Shown: positions 29,949 through 39,237, numbered from the stretch's first letter. The stretch: 64,000 bases of DNA from Leptidea sinapis (GCF_905404315.1 NC_066304.1:4216001-4280000), one strand, 5' to 3'. The notes: a model not told the origin generated them from the sequence alone. A program made the numbers and translations.

Positions 29949-30478
29949 AGGTATTGTATACAATACCTAGGCAATGTATAGAATACCTAAAATGTGTAGG
30001 TAATGTATCAAATATTATTTTTTGACGCCATTTTATTATCGTTTTCCAGTGGGTCTCGGTCAACGCTAAGTGGTCGCACAAAAACTTAGATAGTGTTTCG
30101 TTAGCGCTTGTCAAAACTGTAACTGAGATGTAGCGATTTTACTCTGTGGTAGCAATCAACATCGTAGAATCGATTACATTTCTATTCTATCATTTTGAAC
30201 GATGTAAACTTGGCTACCAATTTTCTATTCGTTTGTTTTAACCACTTGACTTAACGTTATTGTGACGTCATTCCCATATATTATTTGATTTGGTTTTTAT
30301 TGGCGTTAAAGATTGAAGACTGTCAAGTTGGCTAAGCCTGCAGGAATATCTAGGCAATTAACTATTATTAATTTATTTAATTTAATTATTATTTTTAATT
30401 ATATGTGAATTACATTATTACTACCTAGGCAATGTTTACAATTCCTAATGTTTACACTTCCTAATGTTTACAATTCCT
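29949..30478. repeat. Palindrome and 16-bp tandem repeats bracketing a 0.5-kb block
   Basis: Left: the perfect palindrome AGGTATTGTATACAATACCT (29949-29968), followed by AGGCAATGTATAGAATACCT. Right: three tandem 16-mers AATGTTTACAATTCCT at 30431, 30447 (one change) and 30463. These are preceded by ACCTAGGCAATG and followed by GAATTGTATACAAT. Related motifs at both edges suggest one element. The interior has no ORF. Confidence 0.6.
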
Positions 30479-30599
30479 AGAATTGTATACAATCCGCACA
30501 GAATGCCGGTCCACCCGTAATGGACACCCATTGCCGATACCATATCCAAGAAAAATATTGACACATATGACTCATCCATTTTGTAACTTTTTTATAATA

Positions 30600-30725
30600 C
30601 GCGGCGGTCATCTTGGATTTCAAAAATGTTCCCAAAATCGTTCTCTGCACCCTCGAGAACCTCGGATACGATACCCATAATGTTGTAATCATAATTTTGC
30701 GCGGCGGCCATCTTGGTTTTCAATA
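30600..30725 (-). repeat. Family M repeat (relative of the 10.4-kb units)
   Basis: The minus strand reads AAGATGGCCGCCGCGCAAAA, TTATGATTACAACATTATGG, GTATCGTATCCGAGGTTCTC, GAGGGTGCAGAGAACG. It is collinear with 10405-10500. The CCAAGATGGCCGCC word appears twice, at each side, as in the minisatellite edge. Confidence 0.65.
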
Positions 30726-30965
30726 CCATTATTTGTAATGCATTGTGTAAGTATGTTTTTCAGTTTATTTAGTTATTGCTGTTTCCCGGAGCTTTACCAG
30801 CGTTTAATATATTTTTTCTAAAAATACCAAGTGTAGCCTATGCTTAAGAAATACGCATTTGTTATCATAGATTGTTTAGATACAGGTGCCTGAATTCAAT
30901 ATTTTTGTATTGACGTGTCAATACTTATGAATATAATTATTATTATTCTTCATGAATCTGTCTTA

Positions 30966-31271
30966 CGGTCGTTCCCAATATACTATCCACAGATAGAGAA
31001 AAATTACTACCTTCTACTGTCAGTAATTAGCTGTCAATAATCTGAAGCTCTCCCAATATACCCGATAAGTAATTCTTATCGCCTTATATTGGGACGCGTG
31101 AATTGAAATATCCATACAAACTTCTATCACTGGTAAGCTATACGTCGTCCCATTGACAGACTGCCTGTACGGATAAGGTGAGTTACCGACGAGTTTATTG
31201 GGACAGAAAAGTCAACGATAGTTACGATTTTTATCTCAAGTAAGAGATAGACTGAATTATGAAAACGGCCG
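30966..31271. mobile_element. Family O MITE, about 306 bp
   Basis: It starts CGGTCGTTCCCAATATAC and ends GAATTATGAAAACGGCCG. The outer CGGCCGTT ends correspond to the better inverted repeats of 45775-45994. Internal CCCAATATACCCGATAAGT and CCTTATATTGGGACG repeats create further inverted pairing. Non-coding. Confidence 0.55.
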
Positions 31272-31290
31272 TTAGACAGAACTATCTATC

Positions 31291-31420
31291 GTTCGCCTTC
31301 CTTAAAGGCCGGCAACGCTCCTGTGATTCCTCTGGTGTTGCAAGAGATTGTGGGCGACGGTGATCACTTAACACCAGGTGTCCCCTACGCTCGTTTGTCC
31401 TCCTTTTTCCATAAAAAAAT
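31291..31420 (+). mobile_element. Family B LINE 3' tail
   Basis: CTTCCTTAAAGGCCGGCAAC, GCTCCTGTGATTCCTCTGGT, GTTGCAAGAGATTGTGGGCG, GTGATCACTTAACACCAGGT, then CTCGTTTGTCCTCC and TTCCATAAAAAA. Only the last few codons (FLKGRQRSCDSSGVARD-like) remain. Confidence 0.85.
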
Positions 31421-31594
31421 CTATTCAGGATGTAATCGTAAAATGTGACAATTCGATGATTTCGTTACTATTACAGATATCAAAAAAACTTTAAACTCGT
31501 AACGAAAGTACGCTTCCTCATCAGTAAAATAAGATTAATAACATTTTAAAAAATCAAACGAGAAGTATTCAAAATTTAAATGATAGTTTTATTA

Positions 31595-31875
31595 CTTTTT
31601 TTTATGAAAATAAGGGTCGAGACGAGCAGTGCGTTCAGCTGATGGTAATTGATACGCCCTGCCCATTACAATACAGTGCGGCTCAGATTTCTTGAAATAC
31701 CCGAAAATTCTGAGCGGCACTACAACTGCGCTCATCACCTTGAGACGTAAGATTTCAATTCTCATTTGCCCAGTAATTTCACTAGCTACGACGCCCTTCG
31801 GACTGAAACACAGTAATTCTTACACATTACTGCTTCACGGCAGAAATAGGCGCCGGGTTGTCGGGGTACTAAGAT
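31595..31875 (+). mobile_element. Family A repeat, near full length
   Basis: It runs from TTTTTTTATGAAAATAAGGG through ACGAGCAG, TTCAGCTGATGGTAATTGAT and both hairpin arms (AGTGCGGCTCA with one mismatch; TGAGCGGCACT). It continues to CGGCAGAAATAGGCGCCGGG. The last 50 bases of the family are missing. Confidence 0.85.
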
Positions 31876-32171
31876 AAATAACCTTTTTAAATAAGGAAAC
31901 GAAAACATTTCTATTAATCTCATACTAAATGTATGGCAGTATTTAATATCAAAATATTGAATACTTCTCGTATGATTTTTAAAAAGCTATTGATGTCATT
32001 TTACTGATGAGGTAACGTACTTTCAAAATCTGTTTTTTGTTTATTTATATCTCTAATAGTTATGGAATAATTGCTTGGTCACTCTGAATCACTACCCCTG
32101 TATACTGTTTATATTAAAAAAACATGATAAAGTTTTAACGTTAAAATATAAGAAAAGTTTTCTGATAAACA

Positions 32172-33089
32172 TCCTACTAATATTATAAACGCGAAAGTTT
32201 GTAAGAATGTATGGATGTATGTTTATTTCTCTTTCACGCAAAAACTACTGAATGGATTTTAATGAGACTTTACAATAATATAGCTTTCACCTCGGAATAA
32301 CACATAGGCTATAATTTATAAAGATATGGTGTGAATTATCTAAAATAATACGATAAGTAAGAAGGAGAAACATCAGCAATCTTCGAGGTGTCGTCATGCG
32401 TGCGGCACAAAAATTTTAGGAGTTACAAATGTGAGTTTGTGAGTGTGTGTGTGTATGTTTATTTCTTTTGCGCAAATTTCTAAATTTGTTATTATTATTT
32501 TCGTGTTTAGTACTTTATTTTCTTTGTTTAATATTTTTATCATATAGCGTAGTTTAATTATTTTTGTTGTAAGTTCTTTAGTATAAAGCTATTTAGCTAG
32601 TTTAATTTTAATAATTTTAGTTTAATTACGACTCGCAAACGCAAATCCAGTCTTTCACAGCGCTCTCAAAGAGCTATGACAATTGCTAGACAGCAAGAAT
32701 CGAATGTTCATACTGAACAGCGTAGACCTGAGCAAGCAGAACGTGAGGCAGACGTCAGAGCTGGTGAAAGTTCTGTGCAAGCTGGTGCTCGAGGTCAGGA
32801 AAATGCAATCCGCATAGCCACTCAGCGTCCATCAGAGACTCCTGAAAATGCACCTTCCCGACGTCAAAAAAACGTAGAGGTATGGCCTCTCAACGTGCTG
32901 CTAAAACATCTGATGAAGCAGCTTCTCGGCATGAAGAAAACGCGGAGCATATGGCATCTCAGCGACAGATGGACATGGAATACATAATGAAAATGCTATT
33001 ATTAACAATGTTTAATTAAAATTTTCCATGAATATTCACAAAAGGTCGAGAAAACATATAGGCTAGACGACGTCGCGGGTATCAGCAAG
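32172..33089 (+). mobile_element. Internally deleted Helitron with N-terminal coding remnant
   Basis: The 5' end TCCTACTAATATTATAAACG follows an A. The 3' end is GACGACGTCGCGGGTATCAG followed by CAAG and a T, one change from the CTAG/CTRR terminus. From memory both match the end consensus of autonomous lepidopteran Helitrons. Between them lies a repetitive Arg/Gln/Glu-rich coding stretch (32620-33018) but neither the Rep HUH motif nor the helicase, so about 90 percent of a normal 5-7 kb Helitron is missing. Confidence 0.75.
32631..33018 (+). pseudogene. Helitron protein, N-terminal repetitive region
   Basis: The frame opens at about 32631 (TTRKRKSSLSQRSQRAM) and runs through IARQQESNVHTEQRRPEQAE and IATQRPSETPENAPSRRQKN. 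A one-base shift near 32875 carries it into MASQRAAKTSDEAASRHEEN, AEHMASQRQMDMEYIMKM and a stop. The repeated (A/S)QRxxETxExxxxRxxxNAE pattern is typical of the N-terminus of insect Helitron proteins. The Rep and Pif1-like helicase domains that should follow are deleted. Confidence 0.65.
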
Positions 33090-33195
33090 TATTTATAAAG
33101 TATATTATTACTTCCATTTGAACTCAATCAAATTATGGAAACCTTGAAATCTGTTTTAGGTATATATGTTACTTGGTATACATAGGTAACTTGAT

Positions 33196-33812
33196 TAACT
33201 GGGCATTATTAATATGGACCGGCCATTTATTAATAATGCCCAAAAGCGATGGGCAAAGTGATTAATTTATCACTTTGACCGGCCATTATTAATAATGCCC
33301 GACGGCCCGTGGTCCATTTTAATGGACAAGGCTTCAAGCATTGAAACTGTAGTGGTGACTGCAATTCAAAACGTAAATGCAAGAAATCAAATATTCTTTG
33401 CAATTCCACACGTCACAAAAGGTCATCTTGCAAGAATGAATAATTCTAAACTTAATAACTTTCTTGCACAGTCCTTAATTATTAGATATTTTGTTAATTT
33501 TTCTCAGTTTACTAATTTTTAAACTATTGTTCTTAAGTACTATTTTTGTCAACATAAAAGTAGGTAACTAATGATGTTGTAACATTTTTAACTATTTATT
33601 TTTTAACTACTATGTTCAATAGTTTATTTTTTGTTAACTTTTCATGATAATTTTGTAAGTTTAATTTCATTTAATAAACAAAAGCACTACAGTTCACCTA
33701 TTTTATTACTTTGCCCAAGATAGGGTGGGCATTATTCATAATGGCCGGGAAAAGTGATTAATCATGCTATTTTAATCACATTGTCCAATTTGAATAGTGC
33801 TCGGACTTATAA
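33196..33812. mobile_element. Unidentified element with composite palindromic ends
   Basis: The left end has GGGCATTATTAATA, its near-inverse TTATTAATAATGCCC, the hairpin CAAAGTGAT-TAATTT-ATCACTTTG (33254-33277), then GGCCATTATTAATAATGCCC. The right end (33729-33812) carries the inverse order: GGGCATTATTCATAATGGCC, AAAAGTGATTAATCATG, TTAATCACATTGTCC, ATAGTGCTCGG. The ends therefore form inverted repeats of about 80 bp, each with its own internal palindromes. A 75-codon ORF lies inside. The superfamily is unknown to me. Confidence 0.6.
33295..33522 (+). CDS. Small ORF inside the 33.2-kb element, function unknown
   Basis: It reads MPDGPWSILMDKASSIETVV, VTAIQNVNARNQIFFAIPHV, TKGHLARMNNSKLNNFLAQS and stops at 33520-33522. 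It has no catalytic signature. The protein-like composition and its position just inside an element terminus suggest the C-terminal remnant of an element-encoded protein whose earlier part was deleted. The ATG lies within the terminal palindrome region, so the start is probably not genuine. Confidence 0.35.
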   Translation: MPDGPWSILMDKASSIETVVVTAIQNVNARNQIFFAIPHVTKGHLARMNNSKLNNFLAQSLIIRYFVNFSQFTNF

Positions 33813-33814
33813 AA

Positions 33815-34290
33815 GTGCCCGTAACATATACACATATCATAAATACAGATAATATAGTATATACTAAACACTATAATATAGAGGCATAAGTATATATATC
33901 TACGTATTTCTGTGGTGTAATAATCTGTATTATAAGGGGATTGTGCAAATTGTTTATAATCGCATTATATTTATTGGCAAATTGGATCAAGTGTTTAGTC
34001 GTCTGCGGTTAAATTCAATGATTCGTGGATATTTTCGATGTCATAAGTTTCACATGAATAGACAAAAAGGAGGCTCATTTAATAAATTTGTTTATTTATT
34101 TATTACTCGAAGTGCCTAAAAAATAAACAGAGTTCATATTAATATGTTTACAAACATAAAGTTATTTACAGTTCTATAACAGAAACGCGGAGCATTGACC
34201 ACTAGTGTTTAGTAAAAAAGTACAAATTAAAGTTACAGTGAAAATTAAAATAAGTTACTATATAGATTTTTAGTTAGTGGTTAGTGGTTT
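33815..34290. other. Unassigned AT-rich stretch
   Basis: No ORF, no window-repeat match. Confidence 0.4.
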
Positions 34291-34294
34291 TGAA

Positions 34295-34475
34295 TTTAGA
34301 ACTTACCTCTATTTTGAGCTATTCACGCACACTAACACAAAGTGTCATACAAATTGTGAGTGTTAGACGTAGCTTGTTTTGACTAAAGTATATAATTAAC
34401 TAATATTCCTGGCCTGTTTTTATTGGTTGTATAACTGCAAGAGACTATCTAGACGTATAAATTATCTCAGAGTTT
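34295..34475. mobile_element. Family Q MITE, partial
   Basis: CACGCACACTAACACAAAGT, CTGGCCTGTTTTTATTGG, GCAAGAGACTATCTAGACGT and ATAAATTATCTCAGAG align with 53090-53280 and, inverted, with 62768-63000 and 63066-63273. Only one terminal inverted repeat is present. Confidence 0.65.
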
Positions 34476-34550
34476 TGAAGTATGTTAGTATTTTTTTATT
34501 TTAAGTGAGACGTTAGAAGCGCTGAATATATCTTCTTTTGTATCTTTCAG

Positions 34551-34635
34551 CTAGCATGTTTGTTCGCCAGCTCTGATAATTGGAGAGATTTCAATCATTA
34601 ATTTGATTTTATAAGCCGTCTGCTAAATGGTAGAA
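34551..34635 (+). other. Possible non-coding internal exon (splice-site pattern only)
   Basis: A strong acceptor (TCTTCTTTTGTATCTTTCAG) and a strong donor (GAA|GTAAGT at 34636) bracket 85 bases with stops in all three forward frames. If spliced it would be a 5' untranslated exon of the plus-strand gene. The evidence is the two consensus sites alone. Confidence 0.2.
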
Positions 34636-35114
34636 GTAAGTTGTAGGTAACTTCGAACAAAGTGTATCCGCAGTATTTTTGATATAGCAACTCAGATATG
34701 AGCCTCGGTTATTGAAATGGTTTTGATTGGCCTTGACGATAGTATCTTCAGATTAAAACAGGTGTTTTTTAAGAAACAGAGCACTCGTTAAAATCGATGA
34801 GACGAAAACCATTTGTGTGTTAGTAAAAATCTTTTTTTTTAAAGAGGACAATCGAGTATATACAGGTCTACTGATGTGAAACATTTAATATACTGACTTT
34901 ATACATATAATTTAAAACGTGTGGGCTTAGATTAAGTATTGGTCTCCGCTGCGCTCCAACTAGATACCGCAGGCGTAGTTGCAAAGTGCGGCAACTTTTA
35001 AATTCAATTTATAAACTTTTATAAATTTAAATGTGCAAAAACTCACTTTAAGAGCCTTATTGCTGTTTCTTTCTGTTAATGTTTTGATTAGAGTGAGCAA
35101 ACATATAGACACCA

Positions 35115-35345
35115 AATCAAAAATCAAATCAAATCAAAATCACTTTATTCACCTTGTTCAAGGAAATGCAACTTATGAATGTCAAAAGATTTTTCTTCTT
35201 TCGACCGTTTTCCACCACTTCGGAAATGTTTGAGCTTTAATGGGAAGAAGTGTTAAGGAACTCGTTACCACACTCTTAAATCAACATTTACAGCTTTGTC
35301 GTTTTACAAATTATTTAAAATACAATATAATATGTAAAGTGATAC
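35115..35345 (-). mobile_element. Family J LINE 3' end, copy 1
   Basis: On the minus strand it ends in (GATTT)n, seen here as AATCAAATCAAATCAAAATC at 35121-35143. CTTATGAATGTCAAAAGA, GAGCTTTAATGGGAAGAAGT and the AAATACAATATAATATGTAA block are shared with 61070-61420. The GATTT tail indicates LINE-type retrotransposition. No coding part remains. Confidence 0.7.
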
Positions 35346-35385
35346 AAATAACATTCCAAAACGTCAAATACTCAACGCCGCACAA

Positions 35386-35600
35386 TCCCTACTAATATTA
35401 TAAATGTGAATGTAAGTTTGTTTGTTACGCTTATACGCCGGAGCTACTTCACCGATTTTGATGAAATTTGCTACAAAGATAGACTAGAGCTTGAAAAAGG
35501 ACATAGGCTACATTTGATTGCAAAAAAATAAATGGAGGGCTTGAAATAGTGGACCGCATTTTGTATGGAAATTCGTCATTATCGAAGATAAAACCGTGAA
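35386..35600 (+). mobile_element. Helitron 5' end fragment
   Basis: TCCCTACTAATATTATAAAT, then GTGAATGTAAGTTTGTTTGT, CACCGATTTTGATGAAATTT and ACATAGGCTACATTTGATTG, is the 5' leader I recall for lepidopteran Helitrons and matches the start of 32172. It is cut short by the THAP-type element at 35620. Confidence 0.65.
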
Positions 35601-35619
35601 ACTTTGTATTTAAGCACCA

Positions 35620-35989
35620 CGGACGAGTAAAAAAATAAGGACTCCGTGTCACCTTACATAACAGTGAGGCACCAAAACAAGCCGGTAAACGTGTAAATAC
35701 ATAGCCCCACGCATACACTTACACTAATACAAGCCGATCGGCGGCCGTTATGAGATTGGCCATCGTCTTCGACAGATCAGTTTGCGTTGCAATAAAATAT
35801 TTTAAAAATGCCTTCGTGCGTTGTGAAAATGTGTAAAAACAATAATATAAAAATATTTGTGGATATATGATTATATAAGGGTGAAAAAATTGTGTAACTG
35901 GTATACCCCGTAACCGCACACACACTAGCATAAAAGTGCTTCACTTGCTAATATCACTGCGCGGAGTCCTTCTTTTTTTTCTAGTCCGT
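35620..35989 (+). mobile_element. THAP-type DNA transposon remnant with 29-bp inverted ends
   Basis: The left end (35620-35648: CGGACGAGT, A-run, AAGGACTCCGTG) is matched by the inverse right end (35961-35989: CGCGGAGTCC, T-run, CTAGTCCG). Inside, an ATG at 35808 begins a THAP-like reading frame. With 370 bp total there is no room for a transposase. P-type elements carry an N-terminal THAP domain; assignment to that group is inference. Confidence 0.6.
35808..35870 (+). pseudogene. THAP-domain start (MPSCVVKMCKNNN), truncated
   Basis: The 20-codon frame begins MPSCVVKMCKNN and stops at TGA 35868-35870. MPSCVVKxC matches the start of many THAP zinc fingers (C2CH: the two Cys spaced by four residues here), in which a GVSFHxFP-like stretch should follow within about 15 residues. 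That part and the later Cys/His are absent. It is a relic of the transposase N-terminus or of a captured THAP exon. Confidence 0.5.
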
Positions 35990-36164
35990 CTTAACTTGAT
36001 AATTATAAATATTTGATTTCTTTACCGTTACTAAACCGTAACCAAAAACATAAACAATTTTCTATACCGAAATGTATGGATACGCGATTACTACTACGGG
36101 GACTACATTACCCAAATCGTGGTATGTTTGTCCAATCCCAGAAGTGAAATTCATTTAAATAAAA

Positions 36165-36615
36165 AAGTGTGGGTGTACTTTTGTACGCACCCAAAAAGTA
36201 ATTCTTCTTTGGCGTAAATAAAATCCTTAAAAAATTGTATTCCTCATGCTATTTTACGTTTGTAGAGAAAATAGAAGGAATATAACCAATGAAAATATTA
36301 TTACTTATCGTATAATTAAGTTAAGTAACGTGTTATTAAATATAATTAAATTATTTTTATACAATTAGGGAGTAATCTTGTATAAAAATTGAAATTATAT
36401 ATTGAAATTTATTTAATTCTCGTCCAGTGGTTGTGGTTTAGTAGACATATGAATTACAAGAGACTTGCTACCAAGTATGATAGTAGTATGATACAAATGG
36501 TCAAGTTGACCAGGCAACGTCAGGGTGTCGAATTTTCGTGACGGTGTGCGCGCACATCGTAAAAATTTACCATGATATTTTTCCCTAACGCGCCAAAAGA
36601 AGTATATCCTTAAAA
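36165..36615 (+). mobile_element. Family U DNA transposon, copy 1 (about 450 bp)
   Basis: The left end is GTACTTTTGTACGCACCC, then TTCTTCTTTGGCGTAA. The right end is TTTTTCCCTAACGCGCCAAA then AGAAGTA, so inverse CTTTTGGCG/CGCCAAAAG motifs lie near both ends. Shared middle blocks: TAAATTATTTTTATACAATT, GATACAAATGGTC, AGGCAACGTCAGGGTGTCGA, CATCGTAAAAATT. Copies: 38573-39235, 42595-42885, 58100-58480. Non-coding. Confidence 0.65.
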
Positions 36616-36849
36616 AACTTAGTTAACTACATTTTTTTTTAATATACGACCAGTCTATCAACTGACACTCAACACCAACACATTAGAGCTATAATGTATA
36701 CCGATAGAGATCTTTAACGAGGACTAATAAAACGTGATGGATTTTATTGACACTTCCTGTTGTTGTTTGGGACGATAAGTACAACTATTTCTCACCTCAT
36801 TAACTTCATTGGTATTATATTAATTGAAGTTTGATAAAAACAAAAATGA

Positions 36850-37225
36850 CTCATGGTCGCTCAGAGGGCAATGGAGAGGACTATGCTCTACTTTCCCTGC
36901 GAAAGCGAATCAGAAATGAGGAGATCCGTACGAGAACCATGTAACTGAAATAGCCCAAATGATTGCGAAACTAAGTGGCAGTGGGCAGGACACATAGTTC
37001 GACTGACAGATGGCTGGTGAGGCAGAAAATTCCTCGAATGGCGACCACGTACCGGAAGACGCAGTTTTGGTAGGCCCCCGACGAAGATGGACCGACGATC
37101 TGGTCAAGATCGCCGGAAAACGTTGGATGAGGGCAGGGCAGGACCGATCGTCGTGGATATCTTTGGGGGAGGCCTTTGTCCAGCAGTGAACGTTTTCCAG
37201 CTGATGATGATGATGATGATGAAAA
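36850..37225 (+). mobile_element. RTE-like LINE 3' end
   Basis: The translation contains KWQWAGHIVRLTDGW, KFLEWRPRTGRRSFGRPP and RWTDDLVKIAGKRWM across one or two frame changes, then a WISLGEAFVQQ-like end. The copy finishes in GATGATGATGATGATGATGA (37204-37222), the ATG-type microsatellite tail of this group. Endonuclease and RT core are missing. Confidence 0.8.
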
Positions 37226-37238
37226 TAAAAAAAGCGTT

Positions 37239-37303
37239 GGTAGCGTAGTGGGTAAAACCTTTCACTTTTACCATAGAGACCCCGGTTCGATCCTGCGTGT
37301 TTC
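37239..37303 (+). repeat. tRNA-like sequence (probable tRNA pseudogene or SINE head)
   Basis: TGGTAGCGTAGTGGGTAAAA resembles a box A/D-arm and CCCCGGTTCGATCCTGCG a box B/T-arm. Acceptor pairing is not convincing and the expected 3' end is missing, so it is unlikely to be a functional tRNA. It lies directly after the RTE microsatellite tail. Confidence 0.45.
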
Positions 37304-37330
37304 GGTTTTCGAATTCACATTTTATCACAT

Positions 37331-37440
37331 TAAGGCGACATAAATATTCGACCTTCAGCTATTGGAGTTCATTTTATGGACACGCGCCCGCCATAGATGG
37401 CGGTAACAAAGTAGTGTGTACCTTATTTTCGTCACAGATT
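37331..37440 (-). mobile_element. Family P end fragment
   Basis: It starts TTAAGGCGACATAAATATTC and continues CGCCATAGATGGCGGTAACA, AAGTAGTGTG. It is collinear with the minus-strand end of 51698-52132 (TTAAGGCGACATTAAATCCC, CGCCATCTATGTAACAAAGC). Confidence 0.6.
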
Positions 37441-37570
37441 AATGTTTTTGATCAGAGAGAACACGAAATTAATATAGATCCTTTTTTAAATTGTATTTTT
37501 TCTATCTTTAATTCTGTCCTTATCTTTATTATATTAAATCGCATTTGATACTTATTAATTATCGTCTTTT

Positions 37571-37945
37571 AAGGACAGGAGCAGGATGTTCAGTTGATGG
37601 TAATTGATACGCCCTGCTCATTACAATGCAGTGCCGCTCACGATTCTTGAAAAACACAAAAATTTTGCGGCTCTTCATTTGCGCTGTTACCTTGAGACAT
37701 AATATGTTAAGTCTCATTTGCCCAGTTATTTCAATAGCTACGGCGCCTTTCAGACCGAAACACAGTAATGCTTATACATTGTTGCTACACAGCAGAAAAA
37801 GGCGCCGTTGTGGTTCAATCGCAGTAAATGTTGGTGCTTCTCGGAAGGATGCTGAGGTTCTATGTATCCCTTAGTGGCCTCTTACGACACCCACGGGAGG
37901 AGATAGGGTGGTGCTATTCTGGTACGACACCACATGCAAGATCTT
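37571..37945 (+). mobile_element. Family A repeat with extended 3' part
   Basis: The usual blocks run from CAGTTGATGGTAATTGATAC to AGAAAAAGGCGCCGTTGTGG. The extension follows: AGTGGCCTCTTACGACACCC, ACGGGAGGAGATAGGGTGGT. The right hairpin arm is decayed (TTTTGCGGCTCTTC). This copy shows that the family body is at least 370 bp. Confidence 0.8.
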
Positions 37946-37998
37946 TGGGGTAGGCCTTTGTCCAGTAGTGGACGTCTTCCAGCTGATGATGATGATTG
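37946..37998 (+). mobile_element. RTE-like LINE 3' tail fragment
   Basis: GATCTTTGGGGTAGGCCTTT, GTCCAGTAGTGGACGTCTTC, CAGCTGATGATGATGATT matches the last 50 bases of 36850-37225 closely. Confidence 0.75.
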
Positions 37999-38019
37999 TA
38001 GTTTATTCGTCGCTTTATA

Positions 38020-38130
38020 AGGTCAGCAAGGCTCTTGTGATCCCTCTGGTGTTACAAGAGAGTCTGAGCTGAGGTGATCACCTACCATCAGGTGACACGT
38101 ATAGCTATTTGTCCTCATCTTCCATAAAAT
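38020..38130 (+). mobile_element. Family B LINE 3' tail, diverged
   Basis: AAGGTCAGCAAGGCTCTTGT, GATCCCTCTGGTGTTACAAG, GAGGTGATCACCTACCATCA, GGTGACACG, TTGTCCTCATCTTCCATAAA. It has more changes than the other tails and is therefore older or from a sister subfamily, possibly with the one at 46189. Confidence 0.7.
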
Positions 38131-38572
38131 ACTAGGTTGCTCGGTAATGTTAGATTGCACTTATACATTTCTTGACAGATTCAAATTATTATTGGGTGGT
38201 TTTGTCGTTCAAAAAGTGATTTTAAATCAAGTAGTGGATTTCCTCTTTCTCTCGAGTGAATTTAATTTGTTTGCTTCGCTTAATTAGCAAGGTTACTACA
38301 AAGTAAATGTTAAATTTTAATTATAATTACACTCGATTTAATTCTTTCATTATTTTTCACTAACATTGTTTATCAATTAACGGATTATTTATTTATTTTT
38401 TAGACCAGAAAGTTTTGGGCTATTAAAACCATGTCTCTGGCGTTAGGTCAATGCCTCTATCGACTGTGCTTTCAAACTGTTATCTTTCGTAGGCTTATGT
38501 ATATCTATACAGAATATGAGTAATATTCAAGTATCTGTTAATGCATATTAATGTTTACACAAATTATTAAAA

Positions 38573-39235
38573 AAATGTGTGTATGTACTTTTGTACGCAC
38601 GCAAGTAGTTATTCTTCTTTGGCGTAATAAAACTAAAATCCTTAAATAATATTGTGGAAAAAACAATGCCATCTTTTGATGGTATGTATAACTTGTAAAA
38701 AAGCCAAGTCTCGTAACTCAGTTCTTCTACCGTAAAAAGTTGTGAGATCCATGTAATCCAAGTTGGTCAATTTATTTAGTCCCTACTTAAGGGTCATCTT
38801 AAGTTATTACATGATTAGCTAACCTAACAACATCTTATAGTGACCATATCAGCATTGAAAATATTTTTTGTTTTAAATAAATAGATTAACTTGGCCCCCC
38901 ACTGCTTCGAGAAAAAGATGGTACGACGGCACCGCTTGCCTTTGCTGAACTTGGCGGGGGCACTACCGCGCTCCCAGATATTGTATTATAGAAGGCAATA
39001 AATACAACTAAATTATTTTTATACTATTGGAGAGAAATATTTTTTTATATTTTAAAACTAGTATATAAATAGAAATTTTATATTGAGTAACAAGAGGTTT
39101 GGTAGCTGAAGTAAGATACAAATGGTCTAGTTAATCAGCAAACGTCAGGGTGTTGAATATGCGTGACGGTGAGCGCGGGCATCGTAAAAATTCACTTTGA
39201 TAATTTTTTCCTAACGCGCCAATAACGAAGTAATC
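38573..39235 (+). mobile_element. Family U DNA transposon, copy 2, with extra internal sequence
   Basis: The left end GTACTTTTGTACGCACGCAA, TTATTCTTCTTTGGCGTAAT and the right end CATCGTAAAAATTCACTTTG, TTTTTCCTAACGCGCC frame about 660 bp. It is larger than the 36165 copy. A GC-rich block at 38890-38995 (CTTGGCGGGGGCACTACCGC) has no counterpart in the other copies and is probably a separate insertion. Confidence 0.6.
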
Positions 39236-39237
39236 AA

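Noticed and set aside
32160..33840. CRISPR-like or integron-like array from the repeated ATTATTAATAATGCCC words
   Set aside because: The words are inverted, irregularly spaced and belong to the ends of one element; eukaryotic context throughout.
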